From Pegoplata infirma (taxonomy: Eukaryota > Arthropoda > Insecta > Diptera > Anthomyiidae), in assembly GCA_963921195.1 (NCBI GenBank), contig OY992540.1, positions 172,641,896 through 172,705,895 on the forward strand: 64,000 nucleotides of DNA, written 5' to 3'. Positions 34,501 to 45,621 of the stretch are shown here, piece by piece (position 1 is the stretch's first letter; each line of letters begins with the position of its first letter). Made by a program: the position numbers and the translations under genes. The notes beneath the pieces were generated by a model. That model did not search any database and was not told the DNA's origin. It saw only the letters and a list, made by a program, of their open reading frames with translations.

Positions 34501-37500
34501 TAGAAAATCAGAATTGCCGCAATTAAAATTGCCTTATGTAAATTCGGTCTAAGACTGCCAAAAAAATATAAAAATTTTGAACCTAGAATTTACATATCCA
34601 GAACAAATATTAAAAGTGCTGCCAAATATATTAGTTTTTGCTCGAATAACGTACACGCAAAAAAAAACTTGTGTCGGAGTGAGCAAAAATCTGGCATAAT
34701 TTTACCAAAAATATGCTAAAACTACAACCGACGAAGTAGTTTTCGTAATTTAGCCAAAACACTTATGTAAAAAATTTTGAAGAAATTGCTAATGCTATTT
34801 AAGCAAAAACTTGGTAAAATATACCAAAAGAAATATGGTGAAATATTCCAAAATTATTTGAAAAGCTGACTAAAAATAATGCTAAAAATTACCACATTTA
34901 TGTAAAATAAATTTTCAATAAATTTTTGTAAAAATTTGTATATTTGTTGAATTTAAAATTTTCACAGAATAAATCCATATTAATATAATAAATGTTGTGT
35001 AGTATTTAATTTACCACCGACCAACTGACCCTTTTTGTACAATTTTCTCGAGTGACTGCTGCCTACGCTTCTTCTTGAAGTAAAGGATCCGCTATAGCTT
35101 CACGAATTTATTTAAAAGCATCCTGTAAAAATAGAAAATTATTACAAAACATAAATTTTTAATTTAAAAAATTGGTTAACCCCATTGGTCTCTTGGTAAG
35201 GAGGAACACTTACTTTGTCATTCCATTTGTAACTCATCAAAACAGGTATGGACTCCCTTGGCTTTGGGTTTTTAGGTTTTAATTTTATAACTAAAGGCAG
35301 GATTGGTGTCCACGCTCTTTATTGTAGTGAAGTATTCTCCATAGCTTCAAAAATTTATTTAGCAGTACCCTGTAAAAATATAAAACTATTACCAAAAACT
35401 AATTTTTAACTAAAAATCTATTAAACCTTATTGGTGTCTTCGGAATGCGGTTATACTCACTTTATCATTCCATTTGTTATTCATCGAAACATACGTCTGG
35501 GACTCCATTGGTTTTTCTTATTGAATAATGTTTTAAGTGATGAAAGCAGAATTAACTTTAACATTCTTTTATCTTACATTTATTTATCTTTTAGAAAACT
35601 ATTTTTTTTATTTTTATTTATGTATTAATTTATTTTTATTTTATATATCAATTTCCTTTTTACGTTTTTATAACACAAAAAATAAACGAACAACGCACGC
35701 ACACAAAAATCCAAAATGAAAATGGCGGTCTGTATTTGTTTTGTTTTTTTCTTGTTTTCTTTCGATAAATTTTTGTGCAGGTAATTTGCGTTATTGAGCA
35801 AGCTACTTGGTTATTTTACATAAAAAATGAATTATGTTACTTTAACATCGACAAGCATAATATTAGCAAAAATTTGTTAAAAAATTTTTTTTGGTATGAA
35901 AAAAGTTTTACCAAGTAGGATTGCTCAATCTTATACCAAATTCGCATTCATTTTTTTAAACATGTTTAACCACTTAAACATGTTTAAATTTAAACTTGTT
36001 AAGGTACATAAACATGTTTAGGTGCTTAAACATGTTTAAAAAAAATGAATGCGAATTTGATATTACACAGATTTTTTTTTTGCGTGTAGTTTTAAAGTTT
36101 TTTGCGATTTTTAGCTATTTTTTGCGATTTTTTGTGGGGGAAAAAGTTGGGATATTTTTTTTTGATTTATTGTATTTCAGGATTTTTAACTTTTATTTTT
36201 TGATTTTCATGTTTAAATTACTTGTTTATCTGTAATAAAACTGATTTTAATCAAAAGTTGGTCAAATTTTAATGTTTTTTATGATTTATATTAATAATGA
36301 GAATTTCCCGGGATTCCCGGGAAATAAATTATTTTTTTCCCGTTTCCCGAGAAATTGAAAAGTCCGGGAATTCCCAAACACTAGCTCATATTCGCGATTT
36401 AAAATTGCAAAGCCGAGGCACTACAAAAATAAAATTTGTATGCTTTTGGGATAGTTTTTAAATATAAATTTAGAAAACGCATTGTTTTTTTTTTTTCGCA
36501 AAAAAAAAATCCGCGAAAAAATTTTTTTTTCGAAAAATTTTGTGTTTGCAATGTATCGTATTCTACTTATTTTCATAAATTAATAGCAAAATACAAAAAT
36601 AATCCAACTTTGGTTTTTATTAACCAGCCAATCCCATACCGTCGTTAGGGATGTACTAACATTTTTAAAGATAAAGCTTGTTTTGGGTTGTGTCCAGCTA
36701 GATTTAGAATGACAGTGCAATAAAATTAAACTTGAAAAAAATATTAAAAATGATTTTGTTATTACCAATTAACTCTTTTTGCAATTGCAATACAACTTCA
36801 TATAAGACTTTCTGAGGTTCTGTAAAATTTCCATTTATTGGCCATGTTCGTGTTATATCACTAGAATATCCTCCATACTCGCAACCAGCATCCATTAAAA
36901 CTAATTCGCCACTTTTGCACAGTTGTGTATTGTTAATATAATGTATTATAGTTGCATTGTTACCACTTGCTACTACTGGCGGATAAGCCAAATGACTGGC
37001 ATTGCGCATACGACATTTATAATCGGTCATCGCAAATATATGATGCTCTGAATGCCCGGGCCTTGACTCACTCATAACTTCATTAATGGCCGATGATGCT
37101 ATTTGACAGGTGCGTCTCATTAAATTTTGTTCTGCTGTGGATTTAAAAAGTCTCATTCCATGTACTACGACAGTTGGAGACTCAATATTCAATGTAGTGT
37201 TAGCGGCAACACTATTCATTGCCCTTGTTACAGATTCATTGATATTATACAAATCTGAAGTTTTTGTATCGTACCAAATTAAGGGTTTATCAAATTGAAA
37301 TTTTCGTAAAAGTTCGATTTCGAAATTTTCCACATTATATGCTTCGTCTACTCCAAATAATTCAATTGCAAGATCTACACCCGTACGAGAACCTTCCCAT
37401 AGTTCGGCATGTTTGTCTTTTGGCCTCATAAACAAAGAGGACTTCATGGCACTGTTATTGTCAATGCTCAGAACTAAAACTGAATCGGGTTCTAGACATC

Positions 37501-38062
37501 CAGACAAATAGTAAAAGTCGGAGTTTTGTCGGAAAATGTAAGGAATTTTGTCACTCATGTATTTTTTAGTGGACGATGGTATAATTATCTATTAAATATA
37601 GTAAGTGTACAACAACACAAAATACAATCAATCAATTTGTTATATTACTAATGAAAGATTTCCTTACCAAATGATTACGATTCTTGCGATCATCTTTCTG
37701 TATATGATCTGTTGCATACTTTTGTATTCCCATCATTAATCTGCATCTACGTTGTTGAAACTCCTTTAATGTCACACCGGGTACTAATTCGCCTTTATTT
37801 ACCAAATGAGGATGAGTCGCTGCCACTGGTTGACCATAAGTTAAGCTGCTTAAGGCGTTTTTAATATTTTGTGTTTTTATTGCAGAAGCATTATTTAGGG
37901 ATGAAAAGGAAGCAATTGAAGGTAGTATCGTAATATCTACATAACAAAAAAAAACTTTAATGCATATTACATATAGCCGAATAAGAACATAACGTACAGA
38001 CCTAACTTCTTTTGCCGTATTAATACGCGGTCACAATGTCGTATCATTTGAATAGCCCACAT
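31289..38062 (-). CDS. XPNPEP3: Xaa-Pro aminopeptidase 3, mitochondrial type (complete, five exons)
   Basis: An M24-family metalloaminopeptidase that removes an N-terminal residue preceding proline. Human XPNPEP3 acts in mitochondria, where it trims matrix proteins after presequence removal. Exons, 5' to 3': 38062-38002, 37936-37668, 37588-36766, 31778-31648, 31591-31289. They give 528 residues plus TAG (human, 507). The pita-bread catalytic domain shows all five expected dimetal ligands: Asp in [16 protein letters not shown] (both Asp), His in [15 protein letters not shown], Glu in TVEPGIYIS and Glu in GIRIEDDI. The aminopeptidase P N-terminal domain is marked by [20 protein letters not shown] and [16 protein letters not shown]. 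The first ~25 residues carry several Arg and Lys and look like a mitochondrial presequence. The third intron (5 kb) is full of transposons. The gene converges on TFIIIC220. Confidence 0.93.
31648..31778 (-). CDS. XPNPEP3: XPNPEP3 exon 4
   Basis: The acceptor follows a T-rich tract (TTTTTAAG) and the donor is GTAAGT. It encodes [20 protein letters not shown] to DDVVGLTR, the helical stretch between metal-ligand groups in M24 enzymes. It has no standalone frame long enough to notice without splicing. Confidence 0.85.
31850..32182. mobile_element. Foldback MITE M with TTA duplication
   Basis: 333 bp. CAAGGGAAGTATCTCAACCC at the left and its inverse at the right, with complementarity continuing about 100 bases. 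Flanked by TTA on both sides. A TTA target is typical of Harbinger-type elements; assignment is inference. Confidence 0.75.
32264..32345 (-). repeat. GTCCGT-family tail fragment
   Basis: In reverse complement it resembles the family tail (GGAGGTTGTTAAAGATGTGG, then GAATTTTCCACTCTCACTTG). Only the end is present. The adjoining 32346-32680 shows no clear structure. Confidence 0.5.
32690..33130. repeat. Degenerate ~110-bp tandem repeats with CCACGCCCA
   Basis: Four diverged units each combine AACGGCTGGACCGATTT-like, GTCCAACTTGGGTTTTTAC-like and GACCACGCCCACTTTT-like words. Intronic, non-coding. A dispersed-transposon interior is possible but unproven. Confidence 0.5.
33195..33425. repeat. Two direct ~110-bp repeats
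   Basis: Units near 33197-33298 and 33307-33420 share GGTCATAA, TCCAATTTGTATAT, CCTACGTT-GGTATA and GCATGTAACAGTTA in the same order. No boundary signals were seen. Confidence 0.6.
33528..34027. mobile_element. hAT-like MITE I, copy 1, perfect 8-bp duplication
   Basis: 500 bp, from CACTGTTGCCAAGTTGGAGG to TAGTTGGCAACAGTG, flanked by TACGCTGA at 33520-33527 and 34028-34035. The interior repeats TTTCCCGCTAAA and TAGCGCTTTTT in inverted order. Non-coding. Confidence 0.88.
34402..34551. repeat. Foldback hairpin inside element Q
   Basis: Arms of about 55 bases (GGCAATTTTAATTGCGGCAA and its complement, extending to GTATCAGAGAGAG) around a short loop. Non-coding. Confidence 0.75.
34654..36086. mobile_element. 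TA-flanked MITE family C, copy 1
   Basis: CACGCAAAAAAAAACTTG at the left and the inverted TTTTTTTTGCGTG at the right, TA on both sides. Subterminal GTCGGAGTGAGCAAAAATC. Its sequence at 35917-35940 is the intact version of the site where MITE Z interrupts copy 0. It also contains two GTCCGT-like fragments (35195-35260, 35425-35510). Confidence 0.8.
35941..36059. repeat. Foldback with ATTCGCATTCATTTTTTTAA ends
   Basis: 119 bp of inverted repeats built from AAACATGTTTAA palindromes and closed by ATTCGCATTCATT / AATGAATGCGAAT. The terminus is shared with element T at 13966. Confidence 0.65.
36384..36765 (-). other. XPNPEP3 intron 3, unique part
   Basis: Between element Q and exon 3. Contains A/T runs near 36481-36545 and nothing recognisable otherwise. 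Confidence 0.5.
36766..37588 (-). CDS. XPNPEP3: XPNPEP3 exon 3: N-terminal domain and first metal ligands
   Basis: Starts [19 protein letters not shown] after an AG at 37590-37589, upstream of the first internal Met. It contains [21 protein letters not shown], the [20 protein letters not shown] segment, and the two Asp metal ligands. The donor GTAATA follows 36766 and leaves one base. Confidence 0.9.
37668..37936 (-). CDS. XPNPEP3: XPNPEP3 exon 2
   Basis: The acceptor is TTATGTAG, just after 37937 on the minus strand; the donor is GTAAGG. It encodes [20 protein letters not shown] and then the conserved [20 protein letters not shown] block and ending DRKNRNHL in phase 0. It matches the start of mature XPNPEP3 proteins. 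Confidence 0.87.
38002..38062 (-). CDS. XPNPEP3: XPNPEP3 exon 1 (start codon and presequence)
   Basis: The ATG at 38062-38060 opens 20 codons plus one base: [20 protein letters not shown]. Five basic residues against one acidic suggest mitochondrial targeting. The donor reads AG|GTCTGT, an unusual but usable site; phase (one base) fits exon 2, which is why I accept it. No TATA or other promoter element is evident in the ~170 bases before transposon DNA begins. Confidence 0.72.
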
Positions 38063-38380
38063 ATTTAGAAGTAAAAAAAAAAAAAAATTATAATAACTGA
38101 CTAAAAAAAATTGTTATCAAAAACAGCTGATTCCGCTATCAACATAGAGAGAACCATGCCGCCTCTAAGTATTCAGCGGCGACCTATACAATTTACGATT
38201 GGCGGCGTTAAGTACACCCAAAAAAATCCTACACGAAAAAAAAGCTGTGTCAGATTGAGCAATCCTACACCGAAAAAATTCCCCAGTTAGATAGTTACGA
38301 AAATTCTTAGTTGATTTGAAATAAATTCAAAATAACTGGATTTTCAATTAATTAAAACTATCTATCAGTTACCCTGTTAA

Positions 38381-40100
38381 GGGCCATTTAGATTGGCAGA
38401 CTTGTAAAACGACCTGTCAAAAATTCATGCGGAGAGAATTTTTTCATCGTCTAAACACTCAACATACAAATACGGACAGACTTTTTGTGAATACGGAGAG
38501 GAAAATGTTGACATACGGATGTAATTTTTGTGTTTTGAAAAATTTCAAAAAATTACTATTTTCATTAGATCAGGGATGTTTTTTATGTAAACAAAAATAC
38601 AAATAATAACAACAGCTGTTGTGAAGTGGTGGTAAAAATAAATAAAGTTTTATATGGGCTAAATTTTCGGAACAAGTCTAATTGGCAGACATTGGTCCGA
38701 TTTATTTTTTTCTATTTTTTGAAATAGGGATGATTTAGGTGAGTTCAACAAAGAAACAAAATTGTCGGCGGCCCGTGGTTCCAGAGTTATAGGTCTCCAA
38801 AGTTCTAATATCGATTTTAATATATCTTCATCAATAATGGTCCAATCAGACCAAGATTGGTTTCATTCGAAAGCTTATTCAAATACCTTTAATTTGACGT
38901 TTTAAAAAATTTGGATTCATTAACCAATTGTGAAACAACTCTAAATTTTAGATTTTTCACCACAAGTTTTTGAAGAAATGGGGTAAAAATTTAAAATTAT
39001 GCCCTATTAAGGTATTTATTTTTATAACTAGGCTTATAGCTTAGATATTAAGCTTTGATTTGAGCTTTCATTTGACCTTTTAACCCTTATAGAACCGGAG
39101 TTATTTACGTTTAAACATTAGAAAACATATTTGAATATATATACCAGACCTCTGTGCAGTTTATTTTTTTTTCCTTAAAAGGTTTTCTGGGTTGCCGGCC
39201 TTCGGACGGGCTTAGGGATTTTAATTTTCATATATTAATTAAGCGGCTTCGCTAAATAAAGTTTTTTTTTATTAATATATAAGCGGGGTCAATGGTTATG
39301 AGTCAATAACTCCGGTTCTATAAGGGTTAAAAGGTCCATTAAAAGCTCAAATGAAAGCTTAATATCTAAGCTTTAAATCTCGTCGTATAAATACATGCCT
39401 TAATAACACACAATTTTGAAATATAACGCATTTTCTCTAAAAACTTTGGTTTAAAAATCTAAAATTTGGTTTTGTGCCACAATGGGTTAATGGAACCACA
39501 TTTTTTTTTAAATTTCAAAATAAAGGTATTTGATTAAGCTTTCGAATGAAACCAATCTTGGTCTGATCGGACCAATTTTGATGAAGATATTTCAAATTCG
39601 ATATCCGAACTTTGGAGGCCCATAACTCGGAAACCATGGGCCGCCGACAATTTTTTTTTTCTTTTTTGGACACAGCACTAAAAGTTCTACCTGTGATATT
39701 TTTTTTTTTTTGGATCAGGGAAATGTCTGCCAACTAGACTTTAACCAAACTTCCGGCCAAACAAGGAATATGGAGTCGGTGGAGATGTTGGAATCAGAGA
39801 TGTCGGAATCAGTGGAGATTTAGATTTATGCATCTTTTGGTTAAGGAACGCAAATTGAAGAAAATATTTTACCACAATTGTATGGTTGATTTGTAAATTT
39901 TACAATTGCAAAATGTTGTTTGGGTGTGTGTTTGTAATGAACAGCTGTTTTTTTTCTACAATTTAATTTAAGCGTATACGTCTAAACACACAAAAGACTT
40001 TCAAGAGAGTTTTTTTATACTTTTTGACAAGCGGTTTAAAATGAAAAGACTTTTTCATCTTGATAATCTTTTCAAAAAGTGTGCTAATCTAAATGGGCCT
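38381..40100. mobile_element. TTAA-flanked element F, copy 1
   Basis: Flanked by TTAA (38377-38380, 40101-40104). Ends GGGCCATTTAGATTGGCAGA and the inverse of AGGCCCATTTAGATTAGCAC. A TTAA target is typical of piggyBac-type transposons, but no transposase is present and the termini are not ones I recognise. A second copy ends at 54033. Confidence 0.72.
38668..39757. repeat. 1.09-kb foldback N inside element F1
   Basis: Arms of roughly 400 bases are near-complementary: GTCTAATTGGCAGACATT / AATGTCTGCCAACTAGAC at the ends, and ACCAAGATTGGTTTCATTCG / CGAATGAAACCAATCTTGG further in. The centre is near 39210. Non-coding. Confidence 0.78.
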
Positions 40101-40283
40101 TTAATAATATTTTTTGATTTGTTTACAAATTTTAAAAATCAATATCGTTTTTATTAAAATAAAAAATAGAAAAAACCCCAAATGGATTTTTATTTTTAAA
40201 TTGTAAGTTTTATTTTCTAATTTGTGTCTTTTTCTTTATAAACAAATAAGTAATATTTTTTTCAGATGGAGAATAAATAGATA

Positions 40284-43200
40284 CACAGAAAAAAAACGTC
40301 GAGGTAATGTTATCTAGGCTGGCTTAGGTGAATTATTTTTGTATGAAACTTAAAAGCCACGACTTTTTACCTATGCCACCAGTATAATTTTACTTTACAA
40401 TTTCAACTATTAACCATGTAAGATTTACAAAGGAAAATAGATGAAATTTCGAAATTAATTTTATTTTGCTTTTTTAATATGTCATTGTAAATTTTCGTTT
40501 TAGAGAAAGTCAAAAAAATTTATTTTAAAAAAATATGTACATATATTGCAACAATATTTTTTAATATGCGCGCATAAGGAGTTGAAGAGACTCAGTGAAC
40601 GCAGTGATTCCATCCGACAACATATTTGATGAGCCCAACACTCATTAATTTACATCGTTGTCGCAATCATATCACTCAATAAGGTAAATGATTCCAAAAT
40701 TGAAATTAAAAACTTATGTATTTCATTGTAAATGTTGTGTTTTTAGTTCTTTACAGGAATGAGCAGTAAAAGGAACTCTAGGAACTCGCTAATTCGTCGC
40801 CTTTCGAGCTGTAATAACTCTTTAAATGAGTCATCGGCAAACAAACCATAAGATTATATTTATAACACAACCCACGTCACAAGATGACCACTGACCAGGG
40901 TAATATAGATTTTTTTTTATCAGAATCTGAGACTTTTCCTATTGGAAAAATGTTTCCCAAACTGAGGTTTTTCCTATAAGAAAAATATCTCAGAATCTAA
41001 GACTTTTTCTATAGGAAAAATGTCTCAGAAACTGAGACTTTTTCTATAGGAACAATGTCTCAGAATCTAAGACTTTTTCTATAGGAAAAATGTCTCAGAA
41101 TCTGATACTTTTTCTATAGGAGAAATGTCTCAGAATCTGAGACTTTTTCTATAGGAAAAATGTTTTAGAATCTGAGACTTTTTCTATAGGAAAAATGTCT
41201 CAGAATCTGAGACTTTTTCTATAGGAAAAATGTCTCAGAATCTCAGACTTTTTCTTTAGGAAAAATGTCTCAGAATCTGAGACTTTTTCTATAGGAAAAA
41301 TGTCTCAGAATCTGAGACTTTTTCTATAGGAAAAATGTCTCAGAATCTGAGACTTTTTCTATAGGAAAAATGTCTCAGAATCTGAGACTTTTTCTTTTGG
41401 AAAAATGTCTCAGAATCTGAGACTTTTTCTATAGGCAAAATGTCTCAGAATCTGAGACTTTTTCTATAGGAAAAATGTCTCAGAATCTGAGACTTTTTCT
41501 ATAGGAAAAATGTCTCAGAATCTGAGACTTTTTCTATAGGAAAAATGTCTCAGAATCTGAGACTTTTTCTATAGGAAAAATGTCTCAGAATCTGAGACTT
41601 TTTCTATAGGAAAAATGTCTCAGAATCTGAGACTTTTTCTATAGGAAAAATGTCTCAGAATCTGAAACTTTTTCTGTAGGAAAAATGTCTCAGAATCTGA
41701 GACTTTTTCTATAGGAAAAATGTCTCAGAACCTGAGACTTTTTTTATAGGAAAAATGTCTCAGAATCTAAGACTGTTTCTATAGGAAAAATGTCTCAGAA
41801 TCTGAAATTCTTTTCTATAGGAAAAATGTCTCAGAATCTGAGACTTTTTCTACAGGAAAAATGTCTCAGAATCTGAGACTTTTTCTACAGGAAAAATGTC
41901 TCAGAATCTGAGACTTTTTCTACATGAAAAACGTCTCAGAATCTGAGACTTTTTCTATATGAAAAACGTCTCAGAATCTGAGACTCTTTCTACAGGAAAA
42001 ATGTCTCAGAATCTGAGACTTTTTCTATAGGAAAAATGTCTCAGAATCTGAGAATTTTTCTATAGGAAAAATGTCTCAGACTCTTAAAAAACGTAATTTT
42101 TCCTATAGAAAAAAATTTTTTTGAGACATTTTTCCAATAGAAAAAGTTTTTTTTTTTTTGCGACACAGAGATTCTGAGACGTTTTTCATATAGAAAAAGT
42201 ATCAGATTTTGATATAGAAAAAGTCTCAGATTTTGAGAGGGGTTTTTAGAAAGAAAAACTCTCAGATTCTGAGACGTTTTTCATGTAGAAAAAGTCTCAG
42301 ATTCTGAGACATTTTTCATGTAGAAAAAGTCTCAAATTCTGAGACGTTTTTCATAAAGAAAAAGTCTCAGATTCTGAGACGTTTTTCATATCGAAAAAGT
42401 CTCAGATTCTGAGACGTTTTTCATGTAGCAAAAGTCTCAGATTCTGAGACATTTTTCCTATAGAAAAAGTCTCAGATTTTGAGACATTTTTCCTATAAAA
42501 AAAAGTCTCAGATTCTGAGACATTTTTCATGTAGAAAAAGTCTCAGATTCTGAGACGTTTTTCATATAGAAAAAGTCTCAGATTCTGAGACGTTTTTCAT
42601 GTAGCAAAAGTCTCAGATTCTGAGACGTTTTTCATGTAGAAAAAGTCTCAGATTCTTAGACATTTTTCCTGTAGAAAAAGTCCCAGAATCTGACGCATGT
42701 TTCCTGTAGAAAAAGTCTCAGATTCTGAGACATTTTTCCTGTAGAAAAAGTCTCAGATTCTAAGACATTTTTCCTATAGAAAAAAATTTTAGATTCTGAG
42801 ACATTTTTCCTATAGAAACAGTCTTAGATTCTGAGACATTTTTCCTATAGAAAAAGTCTCAGGTTTTGAGACATTATTCCTATAGAAAAAGTCTTAGATT
42901 CTGAGATATTTTTTCTACAGAAAAAGTCTCAGATTCTGAGACTTTTTCTACATGAAAACGTCTTAGAATCTTAGACTTTTTCGGTATGGAAAACGTCTGA
43001 GACTTTTTCTATATGAAAAACGTCTCAGAATCTGAGACTTTTTCTATATGAAAAACGTCTCAGAGTCTGAGACTTTTTCTATATGAAAAACATTTCAGAA
43101 TCAGAATCTGAGATGTTTTCTATATGAAAAACGTCTCAGAATCTGGGACTTTTTCTATATGAAAAACGTCTCAGAATCTGGGACTTTTTCTACATAAAAA

Positions 43201-43954
43201 ACGTCTCAGAATCTGAGACTTTTTCTATATGAAAATCGTCTCCGAATCTCTATATGTCTTAAAAAAGGCTTTTTCTATAGGAAAAATGTCTCAGAATCAG
43301 AAATTTTCTATAGAAAATATGTCTCAGAATCTAAGATTTTTTTGTATAGCACAAAATGTCGCAGAATCTGATTTTTTTTTTATAGAAAATATCTCACAGA
43401 ATATGAGATTTTTTCTGTACAAAAATGTTTCTGAATCTGAGATACTTTCTATAGAAAAAATGTCTCAAAAATTATAATTTTTTTCAATAGAAAAAATATC
43501 ACAGAATCTGATAATTTTTCTATAGAAAAAATGTCACAGTATCTGAGATTTTTTCTGTAGAAAAGATGTCTCTGAATATTCTTTAAAGATAAACAACAAT
43601 TGTAATTATTGATTAATAAAAAATATTTTTTACAAATAAAAACATAATGAAATCAATTAGTTTTTTTATTTAAGGGTGGAATTATTTATAGTTTGCTTAT
43701 TAACAAAATAAAATAGATAAACTACCTAAGTTTGTGTATAAATATTTACTCTACTAAACTTTGTAAAGTTTACAAAGTTTCCTAGGAATATTTCCTAAAA
43801 GCATAGTTAATTTTTCGAACATATCATTTTTTAAAAATCACCTTGGCTTTTTTGTAATATTGTCTAAAAACTTTGTAGGCTCTATGTTATCTTGGCACTT
43901 AGATAAAGTTATACCATGTTTTTAGGTAATATTACCTCAATTTTTTTTTGTGTG
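40284..43954. mobile_element. TA-flanked MITE O carrying a 35-bp satellite
   Basis: CACAGAAAAAAAACGTCGAG at the left and the inverse TTACCTCAATTTTTTTTTGT...GTG at the right, with GAGGTAATRTTA just inside both ends and TA on both sides. About 1 kb is MITE sequence; the other 2.6 kb is the array at 40909-43575. Confidence 0.75.
40909..43575. repeat. 35-bp palindromic satellite in three blocks of alternating orientation
   Basis: The 35-base unit joins two imperfect palindromes, TCTCAGAATCTGAGA and TTTTTCTATAGGAAAAA. Orientation is read from the asymmetry GACTTTTTCTATAGGAAAAA. Block 1 (about 40909-42085) is forward, block 2 (42095-42925) reversed, block 3 (42936-43575) forward and increasingly degenerate at its end; roughly 75 units. 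Unit variants (CATATAG, CATGTAG, CCTGTAG) are clustered and mirrored around the turn points. Non-coding. Confidence 0.92.
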
Positions 43955-44149
43955 TATGTATATGAAAGCAGCATGTGAATGACTTAAGGAGTAAAATTTG
44001 GTGATCTAAAAATGGGACATATGAATCCAAACCCTTAAGGCTGAAGAGAGGTCAACATGGATATCTATAGTTGAGGAAGCACTGGTCCACCGAGGACTGT
44101 CTTGCTAAGAAAGAAGAAGAAGAATCCAAACCCTGGTTTTTTAATGGTT

Positions 44150-44742
44150 CACTCAGAAAATTATGTAAGTTACTACATGTTAGTTGTTTGTATATTTTAC
44201 AGTAGTTAGTAGTTTTCAACTACAAAGTCAGTTATTTTTGTATGAAAAATATCAAATAACTATTTTTGTTAGTTATTTTAAGTCGTTTTTTTGAATAACT
44301 ACCAAAAAAGTACTGTAATGTAGTAACAGTTATTTAAAGTAGTTAATATTATTTTTTTTATCTCTGAAAAATTTTCAAAGTTTTTTTCTAAAAAAAATCG
44401 TTTTTTTATTTTTCACAACTTTAAAAAAATTCGTTTTTTTATTTTTCACAACTTTAAAAAAAAGAAAAAAAACTTGGAAAAAATTTGGTCTTCATTTTTT
44501 TTTTTTCTGAAAAATTTTTTGAAAAAAATATATATTGTATATTTTATTTTTACTACATTTTAGTTGTTTTGACTACAAATGTTAGTAATTTTTACTACAC
44601 AAGTCAGTTGTTTTTTGTCAGTTAAAATAACTAACATTGTTAGTTGATTTAACTGAAAAAGTAGTTGACCCCAAAACAACTTACAAAGTAGTTATTTTAA
44701 CTGACATTTTCAGTTGATTTTACTAACATAATTTTTTGAGTG
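44150..44742. mobile_element. MITE family A, copy 2
   Basis: 593 bp, CACTCAGAAAATTATGTAAG to TAATTTTTTGAGTG, same termini as the copy in the LINE. The flanks read TT rather than TA, so the site has mutated or differs. A ~40-base block with TCGTTTTTTTATTTTTCACA occurs twice in tandem inside. Confidence 0.7.
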
Positions 44743-45384
44743 TTGGTGCAATGTAATGCAATACATCTAAATAAAATCTTAAATAAAATAATAATATTTT
44801 AAAGTATAAAAAGTATTTTTTTAATGGTCAAATTAACAAAAAAGTTAGCAGTTTCCATTAACAATTTTTATTTATTAACCAGTTATTACCAACTATTTTC
44901 AATGATTTTACAAATTTAACTAATATTCTGTTGCCAGTAACTGGAAATTCAGTTGAATTCAAAACTGTTTATAAAATTAGTTACCATCAACCGAGTGAAA
45001 ACAACTGGGGCTCAGTTAGGTGTATTTTAACTGGGACTTAGTTAAATTCTTATGTGGTTATTCATAAAACCTAAAATATATTTAAAGTAGGTTTATTTGA
45101 CAGATATTGCAGGAACAATTGTCAAATAAACCTACAATAAGTCTGTTATAAGTATTATGAATAAGAGCCTAAGTAGCCAGTAACTGGGAAATTTTTTGGG
45201 TGTACTTGGTAAAATTTTTCTTATACACTCAACCAAAAATCATTGTATTCCCTGTTACGATATTATCCCGAAAAGAATCTCACTCACGATATTGTTCGTT
45301 TGAACAATTTAACAATTTATTTGAGAATGAAAAATATTTCAAAACAATTTGACAACAAATAATAATTTTCAAATATAAAGTGAT

Positions 45385-45527
45385 TGTTGATATACTGTAC
45401 TAATAACAACTTTGTAAATCATATTTTTATTTATGAAAAGAAACCTTTGAATTGTTTGATGTTTTTGTTAAAATATTTTTTCATATTTTTTATCAATCGC
45501 TTTAATAAATTTCAAATAATAACAACA
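45385..45527 (+). repeat. 5' LTR of the copia-like element
   Basis: 143 bp, TGTTGATATACTGTACTAAT to AATAATAACAACA. Very short for an LTR. Confidence 0.9.
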
Positions 45528-45528
45528 A

Positions 45529-45543
45529 GGGTTATGGGCCCAG
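45529..45543 (+). promoter_or_regulatory. Primer-binding site matching initiator tRNA-Met anticodon arm
   Basis: GGGTTATGGGCCCAG, one base after the LTR, complements the anticodon stem-loop of fly initiator tRNA-Met as I recall it. Internal (half-tRNA) priming of this kind is known for Drosophila copia. Confidence 0.8.
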
Positions 45544-45621
45544 AGATTTTTGTTGAATAAAATCATAGAGACGTTGGTATAAGAAATTTATAAGAATCTG
45601 AGAATTTGCAAACAATGGCGT

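Larger units (their letters stand above)
34077..36383. mobile_element. hAT-like element Q with CCCGGGAATTCCCGGG ends, 8-bp duplication
   Basis: 2307 bp including nested elements. Termini TAGTGTTTGGGG and CCCAAACACTA; GCTCATAT duplicated at 34069-34076 and 36384-36391. Subterminal blocks are packed with GGGAATTCCCGGG palindromes, a C+G island in A/T-rich intron. No transposase is visible. Confidence 0.85.
38268..45202. mobile_element. TA-flanked MITE Z, inside C copy 0, swollen to 6.9 kb by insertions
   Basis: Ends CACCGAAAAAATTCCCCAGTTA and the inverse of CACCCAAAAAATTTCCCAGT, flanked by TA (38266-38267, 45203-45204). Copy 1 of family C supplies the empty site. It contains F1, O and A copy 2. 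Confidence 0.78.

Noticed and set aside
43229..43477. An 82-codon reading frame rich in Met-Ser-Gln-Asn
   Set aside because: It is a translation of the 35-base satellite; the periodic residues come from the repeat, not selection.
40909..43575. CRISPR-like regular repeats
   Set aside because: Units are contiguous with no variable spacers, in both orientations, in a eukaryotic intron-bearing region. It is satellite DNA.
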